DNA of 64,000 nt from Paenibacillus taiwanensis DSM 18679 (GCF_000425125.1 NZ_KE384309.1:229655-293654), one strand, 5' to 3'; positions 36,321-46,456 are shown, counted from the first letter of the stretch. A program made the numbers and translations. Notes: generated by a model from the sequence alone, not told the origin.

Positions 36321-38411
36321 ATGAAAACGGCTCAGTCCACGAATTCGTCGGTTCCGTTTGACACGGAAAGCGGACGTTCTCATATAAAGGCGCAAAAAGG
36401 TATGTTTCAAGCTGAATTAGTCAAAAAGGCATCTATCGATGCACTGCGCAAGTTTAATCCGAAGCAAATGGTTAAAAACCCAATGATGTTTATTGTAGAA
36501 ATCGGGTTTGTCATCACACTGTTTTTGACCTTCGTTCCAGATGCGTTTGGATCGCCTGTCGCTCGGTGGTACAACGGATCAGTGAGCTTTATATTGTTTA
36601 TTACCGTATGGTTTGCCAACTTTGCTGAAGCTCTGGCAGAAGGACGGGGAAAGGCTCAAGCGGATTCCTTAAAGCAAACCAAGAAAGATATGTGGGCAAA
36701 CAAAGTGACAGAATCAGGTACGGTTCGTGTATCCTCTGCAACACTGCGCAAAGGAGACCTGATTATCGTCCGCGAAGGGGAGACCATTGCGGGGGATGGG
36801 GAAGTCATTCAAGGCTTGGCATCGGTTGACGAGTCTGCAATTACGGGAGAGTCGGCACCGGTGTTAAAAGAAGCAGGAGGCGACTTCTGCTCTGTGACAG
36901 CAGGCACTCGCGTCGTAAGTGACTGGATTCGTGTTCGTATCACGAGCGATCCGGGTGAATCATTCCTCGACCGAATGATCGCGCTTGTGGAAGGCGCTGA
37001 ACGGCAAAAGACACCAAATGAGTTGGCGCTGCACACTGTACTGATTAGTTTAACGCTTATTTTCTTAATTGTAGTGGTAACTTTGCCTTTCTTCGGACAA
37101 TATTTGAACATTCAATTAAATGTAGCTGAACTTATCGCCTTACTCGTTTGCTTAATTCCGACTACGATCGGGGGTCTGCTATCTGCGATTGGGATTGCGG
37201 GTATGGACCGGGTTACACGTTTTAACGTTATTGCGACCTCTGGGAAAGCAGTAGAGGCTTGCGGTGACATTCATACTATTATTTTGGATAAAACGGGCAC
37301 CATCACCTACGGCAATCGTCTTGCCTCCGATATGTATGCAGTTGGGGGTGGTTCAAAAGAAGAGCTTGGACGTTGGGCAGCAGTATCTTCTCATTTGGAT
37401 GAGACACCGGAAGGACGTTCCGTTGTTGAGTGGGTAAATAAACAGGGTTGGAGCTACGACACTCAATTGAGTGAACAAGGAGAGATTATCCCGTTTAAAG
37501 CGGAGACACGCATGAGCGGCATTGATCTGACTGATGGTCGCAAAGTGCGCAAAGGCGCGGTTGATTCAGTTAAGCGCTGGGTGAAGGAGCAAGGCGGATC
37601 TATTCCTGTTGATTTAGATGCACAGACCGAAGCCATTGCGGCGGCAGGTGGAACACCGTTGGCAGTCGCCGTAGATCATCATATTTATGGTGTCATTTAT
37701 TTGAAGGATACAGTGAAGCCAGGCATGCGTGAGCGTTTTGAGCAGCTCCGTCAAATGGGAATTCGTACAGTGATGTGCACAGGCGACAACCCGCTGACAG
37801 CAGCGACGATTGCACGGGAAGCAGGAGTAGATGATTTTATAGCAGAGAGCAAACCTGAGGATAAGCTGGCGCTTATTCGCCAAGAGCAGGCGGCGGGCAA
37901 GTTAGTCGCAATGACGGGTGATGGTACCAATGATGCGCCAGCTTTGGCACAGGCAGACGTAGGCATTGCAATGAACAGTGGTACTACTGCTGCTAAAGAG
38001 GCTGCAAATATGGTGGATCTGGATTCCGATCCAACAAAAGTGATCGAAGTTGTTGCGATTGGGAAGCAACTGCTGATGACACGCGGCGCCCTAACTACAT
38101 TTAGTATCGCAAATGACGTAGCCAAATATTTTGCAATTATACCTGCTTTATTTATGCTTGCGATTCCGCAGTTGTCTGCTTTGAACATTATGGCATTAAA
38201 TTCGCCGATGTCAGCGATATTGTCTGCGCTTGTGTTTAATGCGATCATTATCCCGCTCCTGATCCCGCTGGCTGTGAAAGGGGTAGCCTACAAGCCAATG
38301 AGCTCGGAGAAGCTGCTTGGCCGCAATATGCTCATCTATGGACTAGGCGGATTAATTGCACCGTTTATAGGAATTAAAGTTATTGACATGGTGCTCGGCA
38401 TTTGGATGTAA
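36321..38411 (+). CDS. kdpB: KdpB, P-type ATPase subunit
   Basis: A 696-residue P-type ATPase. It has the phosphorylation motif DKTGT (Asp323), the actuator TGES (ITGESAP), the nucleotide-domain [10 protein letters not shown], and the hinge motif [17 protein letters not shown]. It hydrolyses ATP to drive K+ import through KdpA. GAGGAGGAAG precedes the ATG. The N-terminus has about 15 more residues than the Escherichia coli protein. Confidence 0.97.
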   Translation: MKTAQSTNSSVPFDTESGRSHIKAQKGMFQAELVKKASIDALRKFNPKQMVKNPMMFIVEIGFVITLFLTFVPDAFGSPVARWYNGSVSFILFITVWFANFAEALAEGRGKAQADSLKQTKKDMWANKVTESGTVRVSSATLRKGDLIIVREGETIAGDGEVIQGLASVDESAITGESAPVLKEAGGDFCSVTAGTRVVSDWIRVRITSDPGESFLDRMIALVEGAERQKTPNELALHTVLISLTLIFLIVVVTLPFFGQYLNIQLNVAELIALLVCLIPTTIGGLLSAIGIAGMDRVTRFNVIATSGKAVEACGDIHTIILDKTGTITYGNRLASDMYAVGGGSKEELGRWAAVSSHLDETPEGRSVVEWVNKQGWSYDTQLSEQGEIIPFKAETRMSGIDLTDGRKVRKGAVDSVKRWVKEQGGSIPVDLDAQTEAIAAAGGTPLAVAVDHHIYGVIYLKDTVKPGMRERFEQLRQMGIRTVMCTGDNPLTAATIAREAGVDDFIAESKPEDKLALIRQEQAAGKLVAMTGDGTNDAPALAQADVGIAMNSGTTAAKEAANMVDLDSDPTKVIEVVAIGKQLLMTRGALTTFSIANDVAKYFAIIPALFMLAIPQLSALNIMALNSPMSAILSALVFNAIIIPLLIPLAVKGVAYKPMSSEKLLGRNMLIYGLGGLIAPFIGIKVIDMVLGIWM

Positions 38412-38587
38412 CTGCTTAAGCAGCGGTTGTGACAATAGGCAAGACAGCTAATCTCAAGCTGATTAAGAATAACTCAGCAAGCAAGCTGCACAGATACGTT
38501 CGTAGCAAACAAATTGAAATAAGCAATTAGGCAAAATGATTAGCCGAACCGTATCAAGATTTAGGCATGTAGAAAGGGTGTATTTAC

Positions 38588-39232
38588 ATGAGTTCACATT
38601 TACAACAGTCAGGTCATACAGAATCTCCCGCCGATAATGGCGGGGGAATCGGCACCATCATCCGCACGAGCATCGGCTTGCTTGTGTTATGTGGGTTGTT
38701 ATATCCCCTCATGATGACGGGAATTGCACAAGCTATTTTGCCAAAAGAAGCTAACGGCAGCCTCATTTATAATGTAAAAGGGCAAGCGGTTGGTTCTGAA
38801 TTGATTGGTCAGACCTTCACAGAACCACAGTATTTTCATGGACGTGTGTCAAGCATTGACTACAACGGAGTAGGCGCTGGATCACCGAACTTTGCACCTT
38901 CTAATCCAGATTTAAAGGCACGAGTGGAACAGTTTGCAGCGGATTGGAATAAGAACAACCCCGATGTGCCGCTGTCAAAGGTGCCTGCTGACTTGGTTAC
39001 TAATTCGGGCTCTGGCCTTGATCCGCATATTTCCCCGGAGGCGGCGCAAGCTCAATTGCCACGGGTTGCAAAAGCAGCGGGTTTGTCTGTAGAGGAGGTA
39101 CAGCACTTAGTAGATAAGTATACGGAGTCTGCTGATCTGGGCATTTTCGGTGAACCGCGTGTGAACGTGCTGCTATTAAATTTGGCTGTTCAAGGAGAAA
39201 TGAAGGGTGATGCAGCACGAATAGAGGGTTAG
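38588..39232 (+). CDS. kdpC: KdpC subunit
   Basis: A 214-residue protein with one N-terminal membrane helix (TSIGLLVLCGLLYPLMMTGIA) and a periplasmic-type domain with SELIGQTF, YFHGRVSS, GSGLDPHISPEAA and GEPRVNVLLLNLA, the hallmark KdpC segments. It assembles with KdpB and KdpA. AAAGGGTG precedes the ATG. A 176-base gap from kdpB, larger than usual, contains only a short palindrome CTGCTTAAGCAG after the kdpB stop. Confidence 0.95.
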   Translation: MSSHLQQSGHTESPADNGGGIGTIIRTSIGLLVLCGLLYPLMMTGIAQAILPKEANGSLIYNVKGQAVGSELIGQTFTEPQYFHGRVSSIDYNGVGAGSPNFAPSNPDLKARVEQFAADWNKNNPDVPLSKVPADLVTNSGSGLDPHISPEAAQAQLPRVAKAAGLSVEEVQHLVDKYTESADLGIFGEPRVNVLLLNLAVQGEMKGDAARIEG

Positions 39233-39280
39233 ATTGAGGGTTAGTTGAAGGAATCGGTAATCAAGAGGAAGATAACGAAT

Positions 39281-39345
39281 ATCTCAAATATATAAAGTAT
39301 CTCAAATATATATAAAATCTCAAATATTTAACATATCTAAAATAG
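39281..39345. repeat. Three to four AT-rich direct repeats upstream of KdpD-like gene
   Basis: ATCTCAAATATATAAAGT (39281), ATCTCAAATATATATAAA (39299) and ATCTCAAATATTTAACAT (39318) repeat with an 18-19 base period, and a degenerate ATCTAAAAT follows. The 18-19 base spacing, nearly two helical turns, could place a regulator on one DNA face. This may equally be simple AT-rich drift. Confidence 0.6.
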
Positions 39346-39408
39346 GGTTCATTCCTACGTTTGAAACAAGAAATGGGGCAGTTCAGGCTGCGGCTCGGGG
39401 GGATGGGG

Positions 39409-41745
39409 ATGAAAGAAAGTGATGCTTATCGCAGACGTTCGCCAGAAGTGCTGCTTCAGCTTATTGAACAGATGCAGCGAGGCAGGTTATGTATTCTCGT
39501 GGCGGTAGCAAGCGGTGCGGGCAAGACGACGCAGCTTCAACGCGAGGGAGAAGCGCGAATCAAGCAGGGGCTGGAGGTAGCGTGGGCAACGTCTCCACCT
39601 GAGCAGGAGCCTGTGTCACCTCTTATTTCCCATATTCCTTCTATACAATGGGACTGGAATGGGCAGCGGATGGAAGATTTGGATATGGACCAAATTCAAG
39701 CGCAAGCGCCGGATATCGTCCTTGTGGACGGCTTAGCTCAGCCGAACCGGCTGGGGGCAGCGCGTGCTACGCGGCTGGCAGACGTTCGATATTTGCTTCA
39801 ACTGGGCATTAGTGTAATTGCTACGATGAACGCATATGAAGATGAACGTGTAAGCGAACAAGCGAAAAAAATGGCGGGAATAGATACAATTTGGACCATT
39901 CCCGGCGATGTGCTCAAGGAGGCAGACGAAGTCCGCCTCCTTGACGTGTCCGCAGAATCGTTAATGGAACGGCGACAGCATCGGCGCGGCAGAGGGAAGG
40001 ATAGTCGCACACGTGGACGAAAAGAGCTTGTGTCAGAGCGAAGCCAACTGAGCATCCTCCGCGAATTGGCGCTACGAACGCTTGCTAATGATGTTAACGG
40101 ATCGTTGACGCAGCACCGGCAAGAGCTTGGGTTAAGTGGGCCATCTGGTGTTGCAGAACGTATTTTGGTGTTGGCCCAGTACGGGTGGAATGGATCTATT
40201 CATGTCAGAAGGGGACACCAAATATCTAAGCGCCTGAACGGAGAACTGTTTATTATTTCATTTGTACATCCGAAAAAACCACTTACTTCTATACAAGCTA
40301 CCTTTAGGCGTTCACTCAAAAAGCTGGCAGCGAAGCTTGATGCGACGTGGGAGGAAACAGCGTCCTCATCCAGAAGGGGGATGGCTCGTTTGCTTGCGCG
40401 GTACGCATGGGAGCACGGTATGACCCGAATTGTACTTGGTCATTCGCGACAAACTCGCTGGCAAGAGTTTTGGAATGGCTCCCTTATTAATGGATTACTA
40501 AAAGAGGTGGAGCACACGGATCTGTTTTTTGTGGCGGACCGTTCGATGAAAGAGGGGGAGCGAATTTTGCCAGTTCGCTCTGAAGCGGGTCAGTCCCATC
40601 CTCCTTTTAAACGTTGGACAGAGGCTGAACTATTAGCGAAGGCGGATGGTCTTCGACGTGGACGCTTTAAAATTATTATCGGTGCCGCTCCAGGAGTCGG
40701 GAAAACGTATAAGATGCTTCAAGAAGGTAATCGTCTGCTTGAGCAAGGGGTGGATGTTGTAATTGGTTTACTGGAAACGCATGGACGGAAAGAGACCAAA
40801 GCCCAGGTGAACCAGTTGCCTCTTATACCAAGAAGCAAGATCGCCTATAACGAGCGCTACCTGGAAGAAATGGACACGGAACGTTTGCTGCAACGAAGAC
40901 CCGAGCTTGTTCTGGTGGATGAATTGGCACATACGAATATGCCAGGAAGTCGACATGAAAAGCGTTATGAAGATGTGCTGCAACTGCTTGAAGCAGGTAT
41001 ATCTGTTATGACAACGATTAATATTCAGCATATTGAGAGTCTAAACGATGCTGTAGAACAATTAACAGGCGTTCGTGTCAGGGAAACCGTCCCAGATGGT
41101 GTGTTACGGCTTGCAGATGAGATGGAGCTGATCGACGTCACGCCGCATACGATTCAAGAGCGCATGCGGAACGGTTTGATCTATTCGGCAGACAAAGTCA
41201 ATCAGGCGTTAGATCATTTTTTCCGTACGTCTAATTTGATTGGCTTGCGTGAGCTGGCTTTGCGCGAAGTTGCTGACGATGTAGATGAGCGGCTGGAATC
41301 GTGGGAGCGCAGGGCGTTGCTGCGTGGGCCTTGGCGCCGGCAGGAAGTCATTTTTGTCTGTATTGAGCCGAATACGCAAGCGGAGCGGCTCGTCAGACAT
41401 GGCTTCCGTATTGCCCATCGGCTTAAGGCGGAATGGTTTGTTGCGTGCCTGCCAGTCAGGGGACGAAGCAAGCTCGAGGAAAGAGGAATGGAATCGATTA
41501 AGTCGCTGGCGGAACGGCTAGGCGGCACATTTGAGATGCACGATGCTGTCCAGCGCAAACAATGGGCGATTACGTCTGTGAAGCTGGCGGATGCACAACT
41601 TACGACACAGCTTATCGTTGGATTGCCAGGGAGAAAGCAGCGAAGATTGGAACGTCAGCAAATGAAAATGCTAATGCGTTTGTCCAGACATATGGATGTG
41701 CTCGTCATGAATGAGGTCGAGTGGACGAAGGGGAAGCAGGGGTAA
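39409..41745 (+). CDS. Tandem-duplicated KdpD sensor domain protein without kinase
   Basis: A 778-residue protein made of two KdpD N-terminal modules (KdpD sensor plus USP-like domain), with no membrane helices and no histidine kinase. The second module is canonical: GAAPGVGKTYKML (425 on), GLLETHGRKET, LVLVDELAHTN and TTINIQHIESLND. The first is diverged: VAVASGAGKTTQL keeps a P-loop lysine, but VETHGR, DELAHTN and NIQHxESL become ATSPPEQ, DGLAQPN and TMNAYEDERV. Single kinase-less KdpD modules are known in some bacteria; a duplicated one is unusual. TTG 39361 lacks a good ribosome site; ATG 39409 follows a G-rich stretch. No kdpE follows. Confidence 0.85.
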   Translation: MKESDAYRRRSPEVLLQLIEQMQRGRLCILVAVASGAGKTTQLQREGEARIKQGLEVAWATSPPEQEPVSPLISHIPSIQWDWNGQRMEDLDMDQIQAQAPDIVLVDGLAQPNRLGAARATRLADVRYLLQLGISVIATMNAYEDERVSEQAKKMAGIDTIWTIPGDVLKEADEVRLLDVSAESLMERRQHRRGRGKDSRTRGRKELVSERSQLSILRELALRTLANDVNGSLTQHRQELGLSGPSGVAERILVLAQYGWNGSIHVRRGHQISKRLNGELFIISFVHPKKPLTSIQATFRRSLKKLAAKLDATWEETASSSRRGMARLLARYAWEHGMTRIVLGHSRQTRWQEFWNGSLINGLLKEVEHTDLFFVADRSMKEGERILPVRSEAGQSHPPFKRWTEAELLAKADGLRRGRFKIIIGAAPGVGKTYKMLQEGNRLLEQGVDVVIGLLETHGRKETKAQVNQLPLIPRSKIAYNERYLEEMDTERLLQRRPELVLVDELAHTNMPGSRHEKRYEDVLQLLEAGISVMTTINIQHIESLNDAVEQLTGVRVRETVPDGVLRLADEMELIDVTPHTIQERMRNGLIYSADKVNQALDHFFRTSNLIGLRELALREVADDVDERLESWERRALLRGPWRRQEVIFVCIEPNTQAERLVRHGFRIAHRLKAEWFVACLPVRGRSKLEERGMESIKSLAERLGGTFEMHDAVQRKQWAITSVKLADAQLTTQLIVGLPGRKQRRLERQQMKMLMRLSRHMDVLVMNEVEWTKGKQG

Positions 41746-41886
41746 ACAGCTCGTTTTCTTTTGTGCTATAGCTGTACAGCAGTTGTAAAAGGTTATATTC
41801 AAGGTGAAAATAATGGTAGAATAACTAGAGATAAGCCTTAATATATAGTCTAGGATATAGCCTATTTACAACTGAGAGGTGGAAGC

Positions 41887-42999
41887 ATGAACAGAGCAAC
41901 ACCGTTATGGAGCCAGGATGAAATCGATAGTATTCGCAAACGAGCGATTAATATGGAGAAGAACGGTACGATAGATGACACATTTTTAGATTGGATAAGG
42001 GACAGAGGTCTGTTTAAAATGTTTGTTCCAGAGCAGCTAGGCGGCAAAATGGCAGATCTGCCAGAGGCGCTAAATCTGTTTGAAGAGGCAGCCTGGATCG
42101 ATGGCAGCTTCGGGTGGACCGTTACGATTGGAGCAGGCGGCGGATTTTTTGTGCCTTTTATGGAGCCTGAGGTGTGCCAATCGTTGTTCAGTGAACCGGC
42201 GGCGGTCATCGCAGGAAGCGGATATCCGTCAGGTCAAGCTGTAGCAGTTGAGGGCGGTTACAGGGTGAGCGGCGCATGGAAGTATTGCAGCGGTGCGAGA
42301 CATGCAACGATGTTTACGGCAAATGCGCTAATTGAGGCTTCCTCTGAGGCTCGATCCGATGGTGCAGAATTTGCAGATTCACCTCCTGTTATGCGGGCAT
42401 TTATATTTATGCCTGATCAAGTTCGGATCGAACCGGATTGGGATGCATTTGGGCTTAAAGCTACAGATAGTCATACGATTCGGATTGAGGAAGCATTTGT
42501 GCCTGCTGAGCGTACATTTAGTTTAGTAGAGCCGTATGGTGTTTATCAGCATCCTACGTATCGTTATCCGTTTTCTGCGTTTGCAGCTGCTACTTTTGCG
42601 GCGGTTTCACTTGGTATTGGCAGGCACTTTCTGGACGAAGCGGAGCGTATGGTAGCAGGAAGCCGAGAGGCTTGGCATGCAGCGAAGCCGGGGCGTGTTG
42701 CCTTTACAGAGCAGCGGATTGCAGAAGGGCGCTGTGCATACGAGGAAGCGGCACGAAAGTTCAAGTTCCATGTGGATTTGTCTTGGAGAGAGCTTAAAGA
42801 ACGTGGAACCGTGACGGAGGAGTCGGAGCGTGAGGTCAGTTTGCAAGCGCGGGCTGCGGCGCAATCAATCAGAGCTGCGGTCGAAAGTATTTTTCCTTAT
42901 ATGGGTATGGGAGCGATTATGGAGCATTCGATGCTTAACCATATTTGGCGTGATTTGCATACGGCTTGCCAGCATACATCACTTGTGTCGTTCCAGTAG
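41887..42999 (+). CDS. Acyl-CoA dehydrogenase-like flavoprotein (monooxygenase group)
   Basis: A 370-residue protein with the acyl-CoA dehydrogenase fold: N-terminal helical domain (LFKMFVPEQLGGKMADLPEALNLFEE), a middle beta domain (VSGAWKYCSGARHATMF, IEPDWDAFGLKATDSHTIRIEEAFVP) and a C-terminal helical domain. The catalytic Glu of true dehydrogenases is not evident, and the layout resembles flavin-dependent monooxygenases of the HpaB/DszC/nitrososynthase type. Such enzymes can oxidise aminosugars, which would fit the glycan island but is speculative. GAGGTGG is 4 bases before the ATG. It is monocistronic with a strong terminator downstream. Confidence 0.75.
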   Translation: MNRATPLWSQDEIDSIRKRAINMEKNGTIDDTFLDWIRDRGLFKMFVPEQLGGKMADLPEALNLFEEAAWIDGSFGWTVTIGAGGGFFVPFMEPEVCQSLFSEPAAVIAGSGYPSGQAVAVEGGYRVSGAWKYCSGARHATMFTANALIEASSEARSDGAEFADSPPVMRAFIFMPDQVRIEPDWDAFGLKATDSHTIRIEEAFVPAERTFSLVEPYGVYQHPTYRYPFSAFAAATFAAVSLGIGRHFLDEAERMVAGSREAWHAAKPGRVAFTEQRIAEGRCAYEEAARKFKFHVDLSWRELKERGTVTEESEREVSLQARAAAQSIRAAVESIFPYMGMGAIMEHSMLNHIWRDLHTACQHTSLVSFQ

Positions 43000-43029
43000 G
43001 TCTAATAGGTCAAGTAGATCAAGTAGGTT
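42995..43029 (+). repeat. Short degenerate direct repeat over a stop codon
   Basis: AGTAGGTCT, ATAGGTCA, AGTAGATCA and AGTAGGTTA are consecutive 8-9 base repeats that begin at the last codons of the flavoprotein gene. This probably reflects slippage. No function is evident. Confidence 0.45.
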
Positions 43030-43121
43030 AAGGTTAAGTAATTACGGGACTGTGGTGGACCGTACAATACATTGTGTTGGAGCGTGTTATAGAGCTGGAC
43101 AGGTATGAATAAGGTGCAGAG

Positions 43122-43179
43122 CACCCTTTTGTAGCGATAGAGGAGAAACTCTTTTATCGTTGTAAAAGGGTGTTTTTTT
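43122..43179 (+). terminator. Large intrinsic terminator before the germination operon
   Basis: CACCCTTTT/AAAAGGGTG with an inner stem (AGCGATA with TATCGTT) and seven T. Confidence 0.92.
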
Positions 43180-43325
43180 GTCCTGACACTTAGCGGTGTA
43201 ATGGCTAATTATTTACCTTTTCAGCATTAGATATGTATGACGGCGAATGAATGAATGTTCATTGGGGAATACCAAAACAGCAACAAAGGAAACGACGATT
43301 CCCCAACAAGGAGTGAAGACTGCAA

Positions 43326-44963
43326 ATGCGAGATGAATCGGATACATTGGGGCCCACAGATGCCAATAGGGACAGCTCGCAAGTTTACTCTCCTCATCAG
43401 CATGCAGGAGGTACACCGTCACAAGGCGGCAAGCCGCTCGGTGACAAGTTGTCTGACAACATCCGCAGCATTCGCGCTGCACTTGGCGACAGTACAGATT
43501 TGGTTGTGCGAGAGATGAAAGTGGGACGCAAACGCGAATGGGATATTTCTTTTATTTTTATAGATGGTCTTATAAGTGCTACATTGGTTCACTACTTGAT
43601 GGATTCCTTTGTAGAGCGAATGGAAATTGCAGTTGAGCACTATCCGCATCCGAAACAAATCGGCTTTGACACGTGGGTTCGGTACGTAGGAATAACGACT
43701 GGTGATGTACAAACTTTCCATCATATCCCAACTCTTTTGAGTGCCCTTATTGAAGGGAAAACGGTCATCTTGATTGATGGGCTAGCTGACGGAATTAGCG
43801 TATGTACGTTAGGTTATGAGCATCGTACCGTCAATGAACCGATATCGCAGACGGTCATTAAAGGCCCGCAAGAGGCGTTTACAGAGACGCTGCGCGTAAA
43901 TACTGCCTTGCTGCGCAGGCGTATCAAGCATCCCGATCTCCGGCTGGAATCACTGGAGCTTGGCAAAGTGACCAAAACAGCCATTACGGTTATGTACATT
44001 GAACATATTGTAGATCAGGATGTGCTGAAGGAGCTGTTTGAACGTCTCAAGCAAATTGATATTGACGGTGTGCTGGAATCGAACTATGTAGAAGAATTTA
44101 TTCAAGATGGTGTATTGAATATTTTTCCAACGGTCAACAATACAGAACGACCAGACACGGCATCTGCCGCATTATTAGAAGGGCGGGTCATTCTTATTAT
44201 CGACGGTTCGCCGTTTGTGTTAATTGTACCTTCATTATTTTCAGAAATGATGCAATCCGCTGAAGACTACTATCATCGTAACGATTATGGATTGACGCGG
44301 CTGCTGCGGTTTATTTCATTTGTAGTGACACTGCTCACGCCATCCTTCTACATTGCATTGACGACATTTCATCAAGAGATGATTCCGACCTCGCTCTTGA
44401 TTAGTCTTGCTGCACAACGAGAAGGCGTGCCATTCCCTGCATTTGTGGAAGCGATGGTGATGGAGTTTGTATTTCGGCTTTTGTATGAGGCGGGGGTACG
44501 AATGCCGCGCGCACTCGGGACCGCGATCTCTATCGTTGGAGCGCTTGTACTTGGACAGGCGGCGGTTGACGCAGATTTAGTCTCTCCGGTTATGGTAATT
44601 ATCGTCTCCGTGACTGCGATTACGAGTATGATTTTTCCAAATGCAGAAATAGGGTTGTCTCTGCGCACGCTGCGCTTTTTATTTATGGGACTAGCAGCCA
44701 TGTTTGGATTTTACGGCCTGTTCGTTGGCATAATGGTGCTTATGCTCTACATGTGCAATATGGAGTCGTTTGGCAAGCCTTACATGTCGCCGTTTGCTCC
44801 GTTTCATAGCGCTGATCAAAAAGATGCATTGTTTCGTGTTCCGATCTGGATGATGCGCAAGCGCCCAGTGAGTATGAATACGGATCAGTACCGTCGTCCA
44901 CCAGATGCTAATCCGATTCCAAAACAGTCAGAGCGGTATAAGCGAATGAAAGACAATCGTTAA
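43326..44963 (+). CDS. GerA-family germinant receptor A subunit
   Basis: A 545-residue protein of the GerAA/GerBA/GerKA family in the inner spore membrane. A cytosolic N-terminal domain (LSDNIRSIRAALGDSTDLVVREM; KGPQEAFTETLRVNTALLRRRI, the family hallmark) precedes four to six membrane helices (LRFISFVVTLLTPSFYIAL, LGTAISIVGALVLGQAAV) and a polar tail. The receptor senses germinants and triggers spore germination; ligand unknown. AAGGAG lies 12 bases before the ATG. It is the first of four genes (A, C, small, B). I looked for a SigG promoter in the 140 bases upstream and did not find a convincing one. Confidence 0.92.
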   Translation: MRDESDTLGPTDANRDSSQVYSPHQHAGGTPSQGGKPLGDKLSDNIRSIRAALGDSTDLVVREMKVGRKREWDISFIFIDGLISATLVHYLMDSFVERMEIAVEHYPHPKQIGFDTWVRYVGITTGDVQTFHHIPTLLSALIEGKTVILIDGLADGISVCTLGYEHRTVNEPISQTVIKGPQEAFTETLRVNTALLRRRIKHPDLRLESLELGKVTKTAITVMYIEHIVDQDVLKELFERLKQIDIDGVLESNYVEEFIQDGVLNIFPTVNNTERPDTASAALLEGRVILIIDGSPFVLIVPSLFSEMMQSAEDYYHRNDYGLTRLLRFISFVVTLLTPSFYIALTTFHQEMIPTSLLISLAAQREGVPFPAFVEAMVMEFVFRLLYEAGVRMPRALGTAISIVGALVLGQAAVDADLVSPVMVIIVSVTAITSMIFPNAEIGLSLRTLRFLFMGLAAMFGFYGLFVGIMVLMLYMCNMESFGKPYMSPFAPFHSADQKDALFRVPIWMMRKRPVSMNTDQYRRPPDANPIPKQSERYKRMKDNR

Positions 44964-44984
44964 ATCTAAAAGGAGGGTTCTGCA

Positions 44985-46217
44985 ATGTTACGGCAAGTGA
45001 CTCCGCTAGGCCGAACGACGGCTGTAGCTATTGTTCTCCTTGTACTGATCTTGATGCTGACAGCTTGTTGGAACCGAAGAGAGCTGAATACGCTTGGCAT
45101 TGCGCTTGCTCTTGGCATTGACAGCTCACCAGAAGGAACGGTCAAAGTAAGTGCTCAAATTGCTAATGTAAGTGCAATTGCAGCGAAGCGGGGCAATCGG
45201 ACAGCAGCGCCGGTCATTGTCATTCAGAAGACGGGGCGCACGCTTGTAGAGGCGTTACGCAAAATGACGACTGAGCTGCCGCGTAAAGTTTACTTATCTC
45301 ACATGCGGGTGCTTGTCATAAGTGAGGCGGTGGCAAGGCAAGGTGTAAGCCGCATACTCGATATATCGCGTGATCATGAGATGAGGGGCGATTTTTACTT
45401 GATTATTGCGAAGGGCACCACGGCTAAGCATGTGCTTGAAATTATTTCACCGATGGAAACGATGCCTGCACAAAATTTGTACTCTTCTTTGGAAATATCG
45501 GAAGTGAGTTGGGCTCCTACAAAGGGGGTTCTGATGAATGATTTTATTCAGCAAACTTTAAAGCCTGGCATTAATCCGGTACTCCCTGGGGTAATGGTTA
45601 CGCATCCAGATGCAAAAGAAAGCAGCGTAGAAAACATTAACAAGTCCTCTGATTTTACGATGAATACATACACCACGTTAGGCGTATTTCGAAACGATAA
45701 GCTGATTGGGTGGCTTAATGAATCGGATAGCAAAGGCTACAATTATATAAGAGGCAACGTAAAAAGCTCGATCGGTGTCATTCCTTGTTCGAAGGACGGC
45801 AATATCGGAATCGAGATTATGAAAAGTAACAGCCGTCTTAAAGCGAAATTTGAACATAACCAACCTGTCATTTACGGGCAAGTGAAGTTGGACGTCAACA
45901 TTTCAGATGTTTCGTGTAATAGAGACATTACGGATGTGGATTATATGAATGAACTCGAAAAAAAGTTGGCACAAAGCTTGCTAGTCATGCTGCAAGAAGC
46001 AGTTGCTCATGCTCAACAGCAATACAAAGCGGATATATTTGGCTTTGGAGAAGTCATTCATCATAGCAACCCTAAGTATTGGAAAAAGATTAAATCACAA
46101 TGGCTGGACATTTTTCCTACTGTACCTGTTAAATTGTCCACAGAAATCCAGATCCACCAGACAGGTACACAGAGTAATACGTACAAGAATTACGAGCACA
46201 GGGAGATGAGACCTTGA
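44985..46217 (+). CDS. Ger(x)C-family germinant receptor lipoprotein
   Basis: A 410-residue lipoprotein with signal peptide and lipobox LTAC (Cys28), then WNRRELNTLGIALALGID, the start typical of GerAC/GerKC. Later segments ETMPAQNLYSSL and the C-terminal domain with FGFGEVIHHSNPKYW also fit. It lies on the outer face of the inner spore membrane. AAAGGAGG precedes the ATG. Its stop overlaps the TTG start of the following small gene. Confidence 0.92.
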   Translation: MLRQVTPLGRTTAVAIVLLVLILMLTACWNRRELNTLGIALALGIDSSPEGTVKVSAQIANVSAIAAKRGNRTAAPVIVIQKTGRTLVEALRKMTTELPRKVYLSHMRVLVISEAVARQGVSRILDISRDHEMRGDFYLIIAKGTTAKHVLEIISPMETMPAQNLYSSLEISEVSWAPTKGVLMNDFIQQTLKPGINPVLPGVMVTHPDAKESSVENINKSSDFTMNTYTTLGVFRNDKLIGWLNESDSKGYNYIRGNVKSSIGVIPCSKDGNIGIEIMKSNSRLKAKFEHNQPVIYGQVKLDVNISDVSCNRDITDVDYMNELEKKLAQSLLVMLQEAVAHAQQQYKADIFGFGEVIHHSNPKYWKKIKSQWLDIFPTVPVKLSTEIQIHQTGTQSNTYKNYEHREMRP

Positions 46218-46456
46218 ACGTGATTGCGGTGTTGGCTGCTGCCTTACTATTTATAGCGATAGAAATTCCGCGACTTTCTCCTAAGCCTGTTAAGGAGAAA
46301 GTCGTATTCTGGCTGCTGTACGTCTGTAGTTTTGCGTACATGACATTGTATGCCTTGCATATTCCGTTAATTAACCCAAGTGATTTGATTGTTAAAGCAG
46401 TTGAGCCGATCAGCCAAATGGTTGTTGATCCACTTGAAAGGATGGAGCGAAAATGA
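46214..46456 (+). CDS. Small two-helix germinant receptor-associated protein (D-type subunit)
   Basis: An 80-residue protein with two membrane helices (VIAVLAAALLFIAIEIP and VVFWLLYVCSFAYMTLYAL) and a polar C-terminus. Small two-helix D subunits encoded inside or beside ger operons are known in Bacillus and modulate receptor function; this one matches in size and place. The TTG start (46214) has AGGGAG 8 bases upstream and overlaps the C-subunit stop; its own stop overlaps the B-subunit ATG. Confidence 0.78.
   Translation: MNVIAVLAAALLFIAIEIPRLSPKPVKEKVVFWLLYVCSFAYMTLYALHIPLINPSDLIVKAVEPISQMVVDPLERMERK

Noticed and set aside
39281-39345. CRISPR-like direct repeats
   Set aside because: Period is 18-19 bases with no unique spacers, and the region is simple AT-rich DNA.
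43180-43325. Possible SigG promoter for the ger operon
   Set aside because: TGTAATG and CATTAGATA words exist but are separated by about 21 bases, outside the usual 17-18; only an AATGAA-TG-TTCATT palindrome stands out.
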